Assembly: GCF_000003815.2 (NCBI RefSeq)
Contig: NW_023365741.1
Coordinates: 1-48,655 of the forward strand
Source: Branchiostoma floridae
Lineage: Eukaryota; Chordata; Leptocardii; Amphioxiformes; Branchiostomatidae
Reading direction: 5' to 3'
DNA: 48,655 bases
Shown: one piece after another, positions 1 through 12,200 of the stretch
How positions within the stretch are numbered: position 1 is the first letter of the stretch
How the letters are laid out: each line of letters starts with the position of its first letter
Made by a program: the position numbers and the translations under genes
The notes under the pieces: generated by a model
Told to the model about the DNA's origin: nothing
The model's input: only the letters and a program-made list of their open reading frames with translations
Databases searched by the model: none

Positions 1-1504
1 TTTTACTAATCCCGGAGACATCAAAGAGTTCTTTTATTACCTTCATCGAGTCTTTCTTTTGCACGGAGCAATCTTCTCAATAGGCAACCGGGATGCAGCT
101 ATCTTTTTTCACCAAGTTGTAAATGTGTGTTTCATTACGCAATCAGGATCATGCCATCAAGTGGTGAAAAGAGGACACGACTTTAGCCATTAAAATTTTA
201 GCATCTAAAAGCTGGGCCCAGCTGAATCCGTGGTTCTTTACGAGTCCAATACAATGGTGCTCTGTCCTCCAATAAAAATTGCAAAAGTCACCACGCGAAT
301 ATCAAGGGAATGGGGAGATATTACCAAATGGATGTGTTACACCTCCCGAGCAATTAGATACAAATCAGCTGCAATTCATCATCTACTTGTCATTAGTGGA
401 AAAATTAAATAAAGCCATCGGATTGACTCTACCCCCCCCCCCCATCCCCAATACACACACATACGTATATATACACATATATACAATGTACACGTATATA
501 CATACATTGTCTAATACGTAATGGTGACCAGTATACAATGGTCTTTCCTTACCCCGTACAGAAGACTCCAAACCCTTAGCGTGGTTGTCAGAGTACAGAA
601 CATTAGTCGCTTGACTACATCACGCAGCTGATCGTAACGGCAAAGGGACAGTGGAATAAAGCTGAAGAAGGTAGAAATAAGCAAGCACTGGTCTTACAGA
701 TCAGACGTAATAGGGTACAGCTCCATTCACAGCTATGTTTTCTGCCACACATGGCAGCGACTAGCAGAGAAAAGCTCGTACGTACCGGTGTAGGACGTGT
801 ACCGTCTGTGCTGCTCCCGATCTCCCACTGCAGGCCGGGACCGCTGATCACCAATAAATATATCCTCCCGGCACATTTAGCTCCAGCGAGATAGGGCAGA
901 CCGAGGAGTCTTTCATCACAGCCCGGCTAGATCGATAACACAGCTCACGGGAGAGTTTTCCCCGCGATGTGACAACCAGCAGCCAAAAATTGTTACCCAA
1001 GCGGCTTTGGCTATCACTCTGCGGCAAAATGACGCTTTCCTCAGCAGCACAGCCCCTTCAAACGGCGCCGATGGTGAGTAGTTATCGGGCGAGCGCGCGG
1101 CAGATTGCCCGGCACAGCCCGTATCTAGCCGCATCACCTTTCGTGCAGCCGCCGATGGCCTCTCCAGAGTTACTGGAAAGAGGAATTGTCGTCATAACGT
1201 GTTTCAGAAGCGAGGGAAGATCGATTGAAGGAGTATTTACGGGCAAGGTAACGGCCTGAAACGCTGTAAGGCTGAGATATAAGAACGGAAAGGCCCGCGA
1301 CAGGAAATGCTGTGATATCACCTTATATAAATACATTAAGTAGCTGAACTATCCATCATGAATAGCTGAACTATTCATCATCGATTTTTGCCAACCCTCT
1401 AAGGGTAGTTGAGGACTTTGAACTCGAATCTGCATTGCTAAAATGTGCTTAGAGTAAACTTTTCAGCTGTTTAATCAATTTACATTCATTGCATTTGACA
1501 AAAT
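1..1504. other. No recognisable gene; GC-richer island at about 700-1250
   Basis: The 700-1250 stretch has more CpG than its surroundings and an open frame at 969-1259 containing ATG followed by a GTGAGT donor at 1072. It could be a first exon or promoter region of a gene lying in the gap or beyond, but no homology was recognised. Confidence 0.4.
430..515. repeat. Poly-C followed by TATACA-type microsatellite
   Basis: A C run at 432-441, then alternating ACACAC/TATATACA words to about 515. Confidence 0.85.
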
Positions 1505-2122
1505 NNNNNNNNNNNNNNNNNNNNNNNNNNNNNNNNNNNNNNNNNNNNNNNNNNNNNNNNNNNNNNNNNNNNNNNNNNNNNNNNNNNNNNNNNNNNNNNN
1601 NNNNNNNNNNNNNNNNNNNNNNNNNNNNNNNNNNNNNNNNNNNNNNNNNNNNNNNNNNNNNNNNNNNNNNNNNNNNNNNNNNNNNNNNNNNNNNNNNNNN
1701 NNNNNNNNNNNNNNNNNNNNNNNNNNNNNNNNNNNNNNNNNNNNNNNNNNNNNNNNNNNNNNNNNNNNNNNNNNNNNNNNNNNNNNNNNNNNNNNNNNNN
1801 NNNNNNNNNNNNNNNNNNNNNNNNNNNNNNNNNNNNNNNNNNNNNNNNNNNNNNNNNNNNNNNNNNNNNNNNNNNNNNNNNNNNNNNNNNNNNNNNNNNN
1901 NNNNNNNNNNNNNNNNNNNNNNNNNNNNNNNNNNNNNNNNNNNNNNNNNNNNNNNNNNNNNNNNNNNNNNNNNNNNNNNNNNNNNNNNNNNNNNNNNNNN
2001 NNNNNNNNNNNNNNNNNNNNNNNNNNNNNNNNNNNNNNNNNNNNNNNNNNNNNNNNNNNNNNNNNNNNNNNNNNNNNNNNNNNNNNNNNNNNNNNNNNNN
2101 NNNNNNNNNNNNNNNNNNNNNN
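1505..2122. other. Assembly gap (N)
   Basis: 618 N; open frames across it are meaningless. Confidence 1.
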
Positions 2123-4069
2123 CGACGCACAATACACCGCCGCCACCTCCTGGCAGCCCCTGCAAGATTTATCTCCAGCCATGACATTGTTTCTGTGCGC
2201 TCGCTCCCGCTCAAATGACAAGCATTAACACCCTGCTCCAGCTGTCACAACCCACCTTCTACTGACTTTGACATTCAGATTCACCATCAGCCGATTCACG
2301 CATGTGATGATCTATGTTGTCCCAATGGTGGGGTGCTATCAAACTGCTGGCATATCACGACCATCTTAAAAGAATGCTGCATTGCGTTTGCATCGGCATC
2401 TTTTAAAATATCACAAGTACGACCCCGCTCCATTCCCTGACTGTGATCCTCTAAAACACCCCTTTTATGTAATCCATTTTCGGGTGGCCCGTTTCATTTC
2501 CTACTGAAAGGCAAGGTTGTGAACTTGATAATCTGGAGGCCATGATGATCTATGAGGTATTTGCGTTGCCCTATACTTCATTTCATTTACCCACAGCCAT
2601 GCTGATATTGCCAGGATATTAACACTAAAAGGCAACTCAGCGATACGGGCGTGAATTTTCCCTAAATACGTAACACCGGTCCTGGTAAAGGACCAAAATA
2701 AGTTTGTTTTTTTTCTCTCCTTCCCTTGCCTTGGTTTCTCAAGCTCTGGTCATTTCGCATTAAGATGTGTGTTTTCTCGGGTATTACAAAAAGTATCTAA
2801 CACAATATATTTCCGACCACCCTCGGTCCCAGCCCTCTTGCGACTCTATCCTCTCTTCGGGCAACCCAAACGCGGTCGGTCTGGAACCTTTGGTAATGAG
2901 GAACACATTTTATATACATCGTGTTGAATTCTATATGTATACAGTAGGGCAAAGTATTTCCTTGAACAGATCTACAGCTAGTTGATAGAGCCGTAGGTAA
3001 GTTGTATAAGAGAGCCGGGGGCCGGTACAGACTTCCAACAACCTTTGACCAACAGCTTACATTTCTGAAAGTGATATATATCTGAGCAACCGGGTCCTCA
3101 GTTACTCTGAAGAAGGCCAGAAGACTAGCAGAACATACAAATCTTATGTTGGGTTGGAGTTCAATCCTTTTCCATAATGCTATATGCAAATGTACTTTTA
3201 TAATAACAGGTCATAACCCACTATACAGCAGTCAATTTTTGGAAAAGAGTGGAAAATCCAAGAACATCGATTGAATCGGCCCAGGCAGCAATAGAGGGTC
3301 AAAAAACCCCATCGGAATCATTAGCGTTAAACATATGACATAGCCATGCAATCAATTTGCAACCTTGTAGCTAATTTTCTTTCGTTGACAATTCGTCTCT
3401 TAATTCATTCCCCTCACCGTAACGGTTTCATCATTACACAGCCGCCGGCATGGTAATAAGGGCAAAGACGGATCGTTGAAATCAAGTCTTGTATTCATAT
3501 TGTTCAAAAGGTATCTACCGGTGCTTTGCGCATCCGATCTATGTCCGTATGTACACCGATACCGTCTACTAATGACTTAGATAGTCTATATACATGGACG
3601 ATTACGGAGACTTCCATGATAAAACATCAATCGAAAAATAAATTTTTGAAACCAAGGAAAGTTGTTTTGACAGCACGAGACAGTAGAGAAATCCCGGACT
3701 CACCGCAAACTCCTCTGGTAACATCGCTGTTAAGGAGCTCTGGTCAGCTTGGAAAATCCCGTGCAAGTGTGCGCTCACAGGAAGGAATCCCCCTTCCAGC
3801 CCCTTGCGGCAGTGAGGTGTCTTCAGCGCACCGACCAAGCAGATACACGGTGGATCACGACTGCAGTTGTCTGAACTCACTCAGCGTATACATATATGAT
3901 AGGGCATACGTTTCTCGGTCAATGTATCAAATATTGAAAGTAGATATCGGTGCCTGAGACGGAAGAAGCGAAGGCAAAACGCACCGCAGGTTTCCCTTAA
4001 CGCTTAGTAACAGGGAACTATCGATCCGTGGGAATAGATTTATTACTGCCAATACATCGACCCGAAGGG
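2123..4069. other. No recognisable gene
   Basis: Mixed sequence with a 143-codon open frame at 3526-3957 (plus) and a 130-codon one at 2797-3189 (minus). Neither shows a known motif nor splice context. Confidence 0.4.
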
Positions 4070-4735
4070 CGGCATTATAAACATGTCTCATGGAAAAGAC
4101 TACAGAAATGGATTAAAGCTGATGCCATTATACTGATAACATGCCCCTGGAAACCTGAAAACTCATGTGAGCATGTGGATAAAATAAGCTTCGGCAAAAA
4201 AAGTTGGTTGAAAAAAAAAATTTTTCAACCTCCTTGGTTGAACAAATGACTAAAGATATGTTATAAAATTCAATACTAGTAGGTTCTTCATTTTTCAACT
4301 TCAGAATAAAGGATTCTCGTTTTTTTTTATTTTAGCATATTTTTCTTTTTCAGCTGCTTTGTACGATTTGAAGAATGGTCGAAAACTTTGCTGCAAAAAT
4401 TTCTAACTAAACTTTACAACAAGATCATAAAAACGCACAATTTTTGCGTGTAGAAAAATGTTCCAAACTATGTATTGATTTAATCCATGTGGCCATTTTG
4501 TACACAACATAAATGAAATAATAGTTACTGTGGGATCTTAAAAAAAACGTCTTTTACTATCTAAAACGCTTCAGTCTTTTTTGATAAAAATGTAAAAACT
4601 AAAAAATTTTAAGCGGCAAAAGTTGCTAAACATTTTGTGCTTGTATCACCCCATAAAGGATGTCATCGATATAATGCGATCAGCACAGCGTGAATTCATT
4701 TCTGTAGTCTTTTCCATGAGATATGTTTATAAAAT
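4070..4735. repeat. Fold-back element with about 75-bp inverted arms
   Basis: TCTCATGGAAAAGACTACAG at about 4086 is inverted at about 4700, with similarity extending over TTATAAACAT and GCTGAT. The AT-rich interior has no frame of note. Confidence 0.75.
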
Positions 4736-6138
4736 ATGACCTGCTTTATGAGACTCTTGACTTCACGTACGGACACGAAGTATGAACTTTTGCTCAATCA
4801 TATGTCTTGTACAATGTATATGTAATAATATGTTGATGGAATTATTACGACTCGATGTAATCTGTATCTCTGGTATACTTATCTGACCCGCAACTCCCCT
4901 ATGACCTAAATGAAAAGCGGTCTGTCATTAATAAATAAAGGCTCAAACGAAAAGTCAAAAGATAAGAACAGTTAAGTTCAGAATTTAATTCTCTTAACAC
5001 ATTTTTGTAGAGTACTGCATGGTACAAAAACATGCAATGTGATCTACCAAATAAACTTTGAAATATGAAATTTGCTTTTATTACAATCAGCATTGGTAGC
5101 ACTTGCCACTGAAAAATATATTATTCAAGATATAGTTATACTATATTAGTCGACATTTGGGCAGATGGAAAGCTACACTAGCAGCATTTCTGAACATTGA
5201 AATTCCACAATCAGCTTCAGACAGTCTGAATCTTACCTTAGACTAGTACACTGCCAAGTGGTAAAGCTTGTCAGTAACATAACGATGCCATACTGTATAT
5301 CAAACTTAGGCCGGTAAAAAAATGTTGTGTTTCAGATTATTCTACTAAAAAAAGGGTAGGTTTTTTAGATTCTCTCTTTTCTTTCTTGTCTGTTTTTTTT
5401 TTAATTTTGGCTAAAAAAAAGTGATCCCACTTTTACTGTTCAACAATATAAAACTGAAATGCATCAGGATACTGGTATTTTCAACATAATCCAAGATTAT
5501 ACATAAACACTGCACAAGCACAGTTTTTTTTTTCTTTTAACATAAATGAGAACATGTTGGAAAGAAATTCTGCACTATTTTCATCTCTCAGATGTCAGAT
5601 TGAAAAGTTTATGACCCTTGTCAGCTCTAGCGGTCAACCAAAGGCAGGTTTGTTTGGTTCGGTTGGGTAATCAGACACACACCATTTTTTTCTCAGTCCA
5701 TAATGATTAAGCCATTGTATTGTACAATTTAGTCTATAAAACACCAACTCATTATTCATGGCTCAATGGTGCCCCTTTCTCATATTCTCTGTCACTTATC
5801 ACAGCCTCCAGCACCACAGTAACAGACAGTTCCCAGTCTGACAGTAATTGGTACATGTTTGTATAAATCAACAGGATCAAGATGTTGCCGACTTGTCTTG
5901 ATTTTAACAGAGGTGTTAGCATCAACCTTCTAGTGTAACTTGGCTGCAATAGGGGAATGGTTTTTGTCACCGTAAGGCTAACCAAATGAGGACCTCATTT
6001 GTATAACCAATGAGAAACATTTGCAAAAGGTCACTCTTCACTCATCAGAGACCTCCTTTTTTGGTTGGTAGCGATGCCTGGCAAACATTCATCGCATAAA
6101 ACAATCTAAGACAAAAGCAATGAGTGTAATAAACCTAA
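4736..6138. other. Intergenic / TMEM135 3' flank
   Basis: AT-rich with poly-T runs; it presumably includes the TMEM135 3' UTR. AATAAA on the minus strand is present near 5085, but the real end is unknown. Confidence 0.4.
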
Positions 6139-6253
6139 CTACTCATGCTTCATGAGACAGTACTGAGGATCTAGCTGTGGTTTGAAGTCAGGCATCAGCT
6201 GGGAAGCTCGAGTACCGTAGGCATCCAGGGCTCTCCTGTTCATCATCCCAAAT
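6139..6253 (-). CDS. TMEM135: TMEM135 exon 15 (stop codon)
   Basis: After the acceptor TTTTCAG it reads FGMMNRRALDAYGTRASQL, then PQLDPQYCLMKHE and TAG at 6141-6139. It matches the vertebrate C-terminus (VMNRKVLDVFGTGAS, RLDPRY). The 3' UTR extends towards lower coordinates; its end was not located. Confidence 0.92.
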
Positions 6254-9200
6254 CTGAAAATACAAAATACACAATCACGGAATATTCTGACATTTTGTTC
6301 ACTGTCACCGCTTGACAAGACCCAAAGTCACACAAGGTGTGACCAAAAGGACACTCCAAGGTTATGGGTTACATTGTAACTGTAACAGCATCTCTTCTCC
6401 CTACAGTCAGAAACACCATGATAGAAACAAGCTCAACTGTTCACTACCCCTGAGGAATAACTCAGACCATTTCGACTGGTCAGAAATGCATTTGATTCAT
6501 TGTACCTTGTGCACAATATCGGAAGGTGGAACCCATCCCTATCCTACCATTGCTTTTTCCTCAAATTGGGACCCATAACGACCGCATCATTTTTAAAATT
6601 GAGGTTTTTATCGATTTTTGATGATAACTAGCGCGATTTTGTGCCGAAATCGGCCAGTTTGCGTCGGATTTTGACTGTCATTACGATGTTATGTTTAGAA
6701 TACAGATGGCGGCGGTCAATGGGTGGGTCAATGGGGCAGTCTACTGTAATATGGGAGGAAATTTCGTTGTAAGAAAATCCGAATTTACTTGTTACAGAAG
6801 TTTTTTTTTTTTAAATCTATATCATCATAAGGTGAACGAATGCTGAAACGTATATAGCCTCATACTTTTTCAAGAAAGATCTGTGTAGCTCATACCTTTT
6901 AAGAAAGAGCTTTTGTTCAACTGTACTGTACATTCACCAGTGGGTAAGTACGCTATCAGGCATCGAATTCTTAAGGTGCACCGTAGTTATTTCAGATAAG
7001 GCGATCNNNNNNNNNNNNNNNNNNNNNNNNNNNNNNNNNNNNNNNNNNNNNNNNNNNNNNNNNNNNNNNNNNNNNNNNNNNNNNNNNNNNNNNNNNNNNN
7101 NNNNNNNNNNNNNNNNNNNNNNNNNNNNNNNNNNNNNNNNNNNNNNNNNNNNNNNNNNNNNNNNNNNNNNNNNNNNNNNNNNNNNNNNNNNNNNNNNNNN
7201 NNNNNNNNNNNNNNNNNNNNNNNNNNNNNNNNNNNNNNNNNNNNNNNNNNNNNNNNNNNNNNNNNNNNNNNNNNNNNNNNNNNNNNNNNNNNNNNNNNNN
7301 NNNNNNNNNNNNNNNNNNNNNNNNNNNNNNNNNNNNNNNNNNNNNNNNNNNNNNNNNNNNNNNNNNNNNNNNNNNNNNNNNNNNNNNNNNNNNNNNNNNN
7401 NNNNNNNNNNNNNNACTGCCATATGACTACGTACCTTTACCTTTCTTTATACAACATGGAAAAACTCTCACCGTTTTCTAGTCAGCCTCTGTAAGAATGT
7501 CCAGTAGGATGGCTTGACGTTATGAGGCTCCATTACTGCCTGTATAGGAACAAAGGATTCTCGTGAAAATTCATTTGTAATTTGGTGTCTACGAGTCAGA
7601 GAGGATCAACAAGTTCTCAGCCACATCCAGAAACGAGGTGCACAACTCCAACTTCAATGCATAATCGTAAAAGTATAATGCCTTTTCTGTATGCCTACCA
7701 AAATTCAAGTCATTGTGATTATTACTTTGCAGGTACAAGTGACACCCAGTAAAATTTAGATGAGAGAGAAGGAAAGTAAGCATTAACCATTGACAGTTGC
7801 AACTCACTCTGCTGAGATAACCACTACATTATGATGAAGTTGTAGAAATATGAAAGAAATCTTCATGGAACATTTTGTCAATGTCTTTGTAGGTTTCATG
7901 GCATGAGGAACACATGATCCACACAGCTTTGCAACTTGGTGGATATTCAACTTCATCCTACATAATTATGACACCTTCTTTTGAATGAGTCCTAAACTTA
8001 TTGATCACCCCTCATAATGCTAGTTCACCTTAATCCGTGGAGTAACCTAGATTCATTGTTTTTAAGAACTGGGTATCTACAGATTTCAGATCAAAGAAGT
8101 GGGTTTCAAATATCAACGTTTTCAACATATTGCAATGTGAAACTAACCTCCATCAACCTAATGATCCCCAAATACCCTATTTCTATACCAAACGGATATA
8201 GGTTACCCTACGGATAAAGGTGAACTAACGTTACTGATGCAGAAGTAACAATTACTTAGTTTCAAGACAAAAAAATTATAGCGCATCCATTTTCAATACG
8301 TTCTTCCTCAAAAGTCAAGTGACCGATCAACTTGAGGAAGTTTGTACTGCCCACCCCCACTGTTGAGTGATTGCTGGAGTAATGTAGATGAACTCTCTGA
8401 TTGGACACTTACATTTGGAGGAAGGCTGCAGTAGGACAATCAAAATATGATGTCCCAATTTTATGCACAAATTGCACAATGTATCATAATTACGGTCAAG
8501 TTTCAATGGCTCCAATGTAACACAGTAGTGATGTTCACTTGGTAACAGACTACAACATTTGATACTGTATCACAAAATGTAGTCACAATGTTGTTTTCAC
8601 TCAGAGAAATGCTGTGGCTGGTAAATTACTTTCCAACAGTTGCTGTAGTGACTACTTAGCAATCTTATCAATGTCTGAGCCTCAGATATGCTTGTGGTGG
8701 AAATGAAGAAAGCACTCTTGCTTACATACATGCATATTATGTAACAAAAGTTAAATTATGAGGAAAGCTAAGTGAAACTTACTGCATGGAGAACTACTGC
8801 TGTTGATACGGCAAACAGCAGTGAGTCTGCATGGGTTATACAGGGGAGATGGCCTGCTTCAATTCCCTTCATGTACAGGAGCTATAGACATGGACAACAA
8901 GAAACAAATAAACAAACAAACAAACAAACAGCAGAGAGTCTGCATGGGTTATACAGGGGAGATGGTCTGCTTCAATTCCCTTCATGTACAGGAGCTATAG
9001 ACACTGCATGAAAAAGCAGATTTCCACGAGTTCCCAACATTGTGCACGATGGTGGCACCTGACATGTTCTCACCGTGGGCACGGGTTTCCACGGACTGCC
9101 TGTTCCCGCGTGCCCCAACAATGAAAACCTGTGCGCACGATATGGCACGCGAAGAGTCCACGCGCCCCACTGTTGCACACTTCCCGTGTTGAACAATTAT

Positions 9201-12200
9201 CGTTAACAATGGATAGCTGAGAAGTGTCTGATAATTCAGTTTGGTGAATTGTCAATTAAAAATCCCTTAAACCCTTGCCACATTTCGGTCTGTACTTGCG
9301 GGAAAGTCAATAATGAAACCGACGCCAACAGTACGCGAAAAAAGATTTGCAACGCATTGCAATGCCCCTATAGTGACCAAAATCGTGCCGTATATACGAA
9401 ACTCAACCAACAACGTTACCTAGATATACAGATTGCATGTAAGAGTTACACTATAGAAGCAAAAAAATTAGATTTCAACAGAGTGTGCCCAATGTCTTTT
9501 ACTTCATATGAAATGTTTTCTATGCGACATTAAATGTATATGTGTATTGAGTTAGTTGTCATCTACGTAAAAGCTCAAAGCTAAGAAGAGCTGTTTTTCT
9601 TTCTACGTATTAATTCGTAGAACATGTACACGATTGACCTAGAGGTCGCGAACAATCACAGAAAGAACTTGTTTTATTTGTTTTGGGCTAACAAATACAG
9701 TGATTTATAGTTTGCAGTAATTTGTCAGTCAAGCGGGAACGCGGGACAAAGACTACTGATCTCAAATGTATGTGATTCGTGTATTCGAAGAAACAGCATA
9801 AATAGAACGGACAAAGCTTTAACAAATGATCAATGGCGATGTATCTGTTCCCCAGCCAACTTGGAAGGAGGCTTCAAACTCGACGCCTATCAATACATAG
9901 ATTGGAAGTGTTGTTCTTTGGTCGGTCGGCGCGGCTTTGTTTATAATAACGCCGCATTATTCCGGCGCCATGTTGGATTTGCATTATATTGACTCCTTGT
10001 TTGTCGTAAAAATCGATTCAAAATATTACAAAGCTAATAATGTTATGGAGAACTTCAATCTTCGCATATTTCACTTTTACAAACAGTGTAGTTTTTGTTT
10101 GATATCGATAGGGAGATTGTCTGCCTGGCTTGAGTTTTGTCGAATATTGAGCCGATCGCGAATACGTGTGCTAGTAACATTTCTCAGATATTTCATAGCA
10201 ATTGTACGGAAGCTCTAAGTTGCATGAGCTAATCAAATTTCTGTTACTAATGGGAAATACGGTCCGTTAGAGGTAAATAAGCAAGTTAAAAAGCACGAAA
10301 GTTAACTACTGGACTGCCACAAGCTCCCCTCCCCCAATACACATCTCAGTGTTTTGTCTAAGCTTGAAAACACGGTATTCCGACGCGCGTGTCCTATAGC
10401 CTCCTTCGCGATTCTCAACGTTGACTAAGGTTTGCCGGGTGAGGAAATTTGCTTTGGAAGGAGTTTGCCGTATACACACAAATAGTATATACAACGACTT
10501 ATTGTGTCTGTATTCAAAATACCCATCCGATGTAGCCAATCGCATTTCACACACGAGTTGGGTGTTTGGGAATGAGGACCAATCAGCACACGTGTCTCCA
10601 TTTTCAAACCTCACAGTTGTCATTTCGGATCTTGACTCATTTCATTCAGAGTGCTTTCACGCTGCTCCGACCCCGATAGCTAAGTATTTGATCGCACGAC
10701 TGACAGCGCGGTGAACTTTATGAAAGCTTGCAAATGATTCTACGTCAAGACTGGACACTATCTCGCCATGGAATTGAATTTTATTGCCGACGCCGTGGGA
10801 CCAAATTCTGCTTTATAGAGCAACATCTGGCCTCCCGACCACCGAGGGTCAGGTTGGCCCTTTGTCGGTGCGATGTTTCTCGCCGCCCGGGCCGGGTCGG
10901 CTGACGCACCCTGTTAGCTCTCCATCGTAGCTGCCAGTTAGGCTTTATTAATAGGTGACTTGGAGCTCCTTCGTCTCCGTGGAGGCCCTACATGTTTCAC
11001 GATGGATTGGATACCACCGTTACGAACTTGCCTGTTCACGCTTAGAAAATCTGCTGAGGCTGTGTAAATGTATAGGCTCTGGACTAGCAACTTTTTGTGT
11101 AAAAGGCCAGCTGGAGGTGTACGGATGAGAGCAGGAATGCTGAAATCCAGAGACCTACGGGAGTTTTATGTCATCAACCAGCACAGTAGAGTGAACTCAA
11201 AATGTTGCGACTGCGAATAAAACCCAAAAAGTACTGGTGTCGGACCGACAAACCTATGGGAGCCAAAGGATCGGCAGCCAGTACTCAGTACATATGGAGG
11301 AACGCATCAGGAGCAGTCAACTCTCAAATAATACTTAAAACTGCAAAAACAACGAAAGTTAATTCACATCTAGAAAGAATAAAAGCAAACACACTATAAT
11401 TTATATACAGGGGAAGGGGGAAGCTGGGAGGGTAAATTTTGGGCTGGGAAGGGCCAGGGCAGTGAAAATGACGCTGCTATCAATAACAAAGGGTAATTGT
11501 GGCGCAGTCGAGGCCCGGGGAGATAATTAGGTGATAATTAACCACTAATTTATGCATCCGTCATTCTCACACAAAAGCAAACGTCGCTAGTTTCCACACG
11601 TACGCACACGTGTACTAAGATTACACGGTTCGCGCACACAGGTTTCCTCATAGAGGGCACGTTATGCACACGCGAGTGGTCCGTTTCCACGGGTTTGCAC
11701 AGGTGCCCCATGTAGGGGCACGTCACGTTCGCACAGTGGGCACCCGTTGAAACCCGTGGAAACCCTGGATTTACTTGCATGTGTACACGGATTTGCACAG
11801 CGGAAATCTGCGTTTTCGCGCAGTGAGACATGGACAACAATAAACAAATAAACAAACAAACAAACAGCAGAGAGTCTGCATGGGTTATACAGGGGAGATG
11901 GCCTGCTTCAATTCCCTTCATGTACAGGAGCTATAGACAACAATAAACAAATAAACAAACAAACAAACAAACAGCAGTGATTTACTTGCATGTGTACACG
12001 GATTTGCACAGCGGAAATCTGCGTTTTCGCGCAGTGAGACATGGACAACAATAAACAAATAAACAAACAAACAAACAGCAGAGAGTCTGCATGGGTTATA
12101 CAGGGGAGATGGCCTGCTTCAATTCCCTTCATGTACAGGAGCTATAGACAACAATAAACAAATAAACAAACAAACAAACAAACAGCAGTGAGTCTGCAAG

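Larger units (their letters stand above)
11770..12191. repeat. 211-bp tandem duplication, two units
   Basis: The unit from TTTACTTGCATGTG at 11770 recurs at 11981 almost unchanged. Each unit contains two (AAAC)n tracts and one partial exon 13 copy. Confidence 0.9.

Noticed and set aside
969-1259. 96-codon frame in a GC-rich stretch as a gene
   Set aside because: No homology; the internal GTGAGT after ATG hints at a first exon, but nothing downstream could be linked because of the gap.
1449-2221. Long frames of 230-250 codons
   Set aside because: They consist almost wholly of N; the same applies to frames over the gaps at 7007, 34701 and 35792.
3526-3957. 143-codon frame as a gene
   Set aside because: No motif, low-complexity ends, no splice or promoter context.
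11550-12132. Separate small genes starting MKGIEAGHLPC
   Set aside because: The Met is internal to TMEM135 exon 13; these are partial exon copies, not independent genes.
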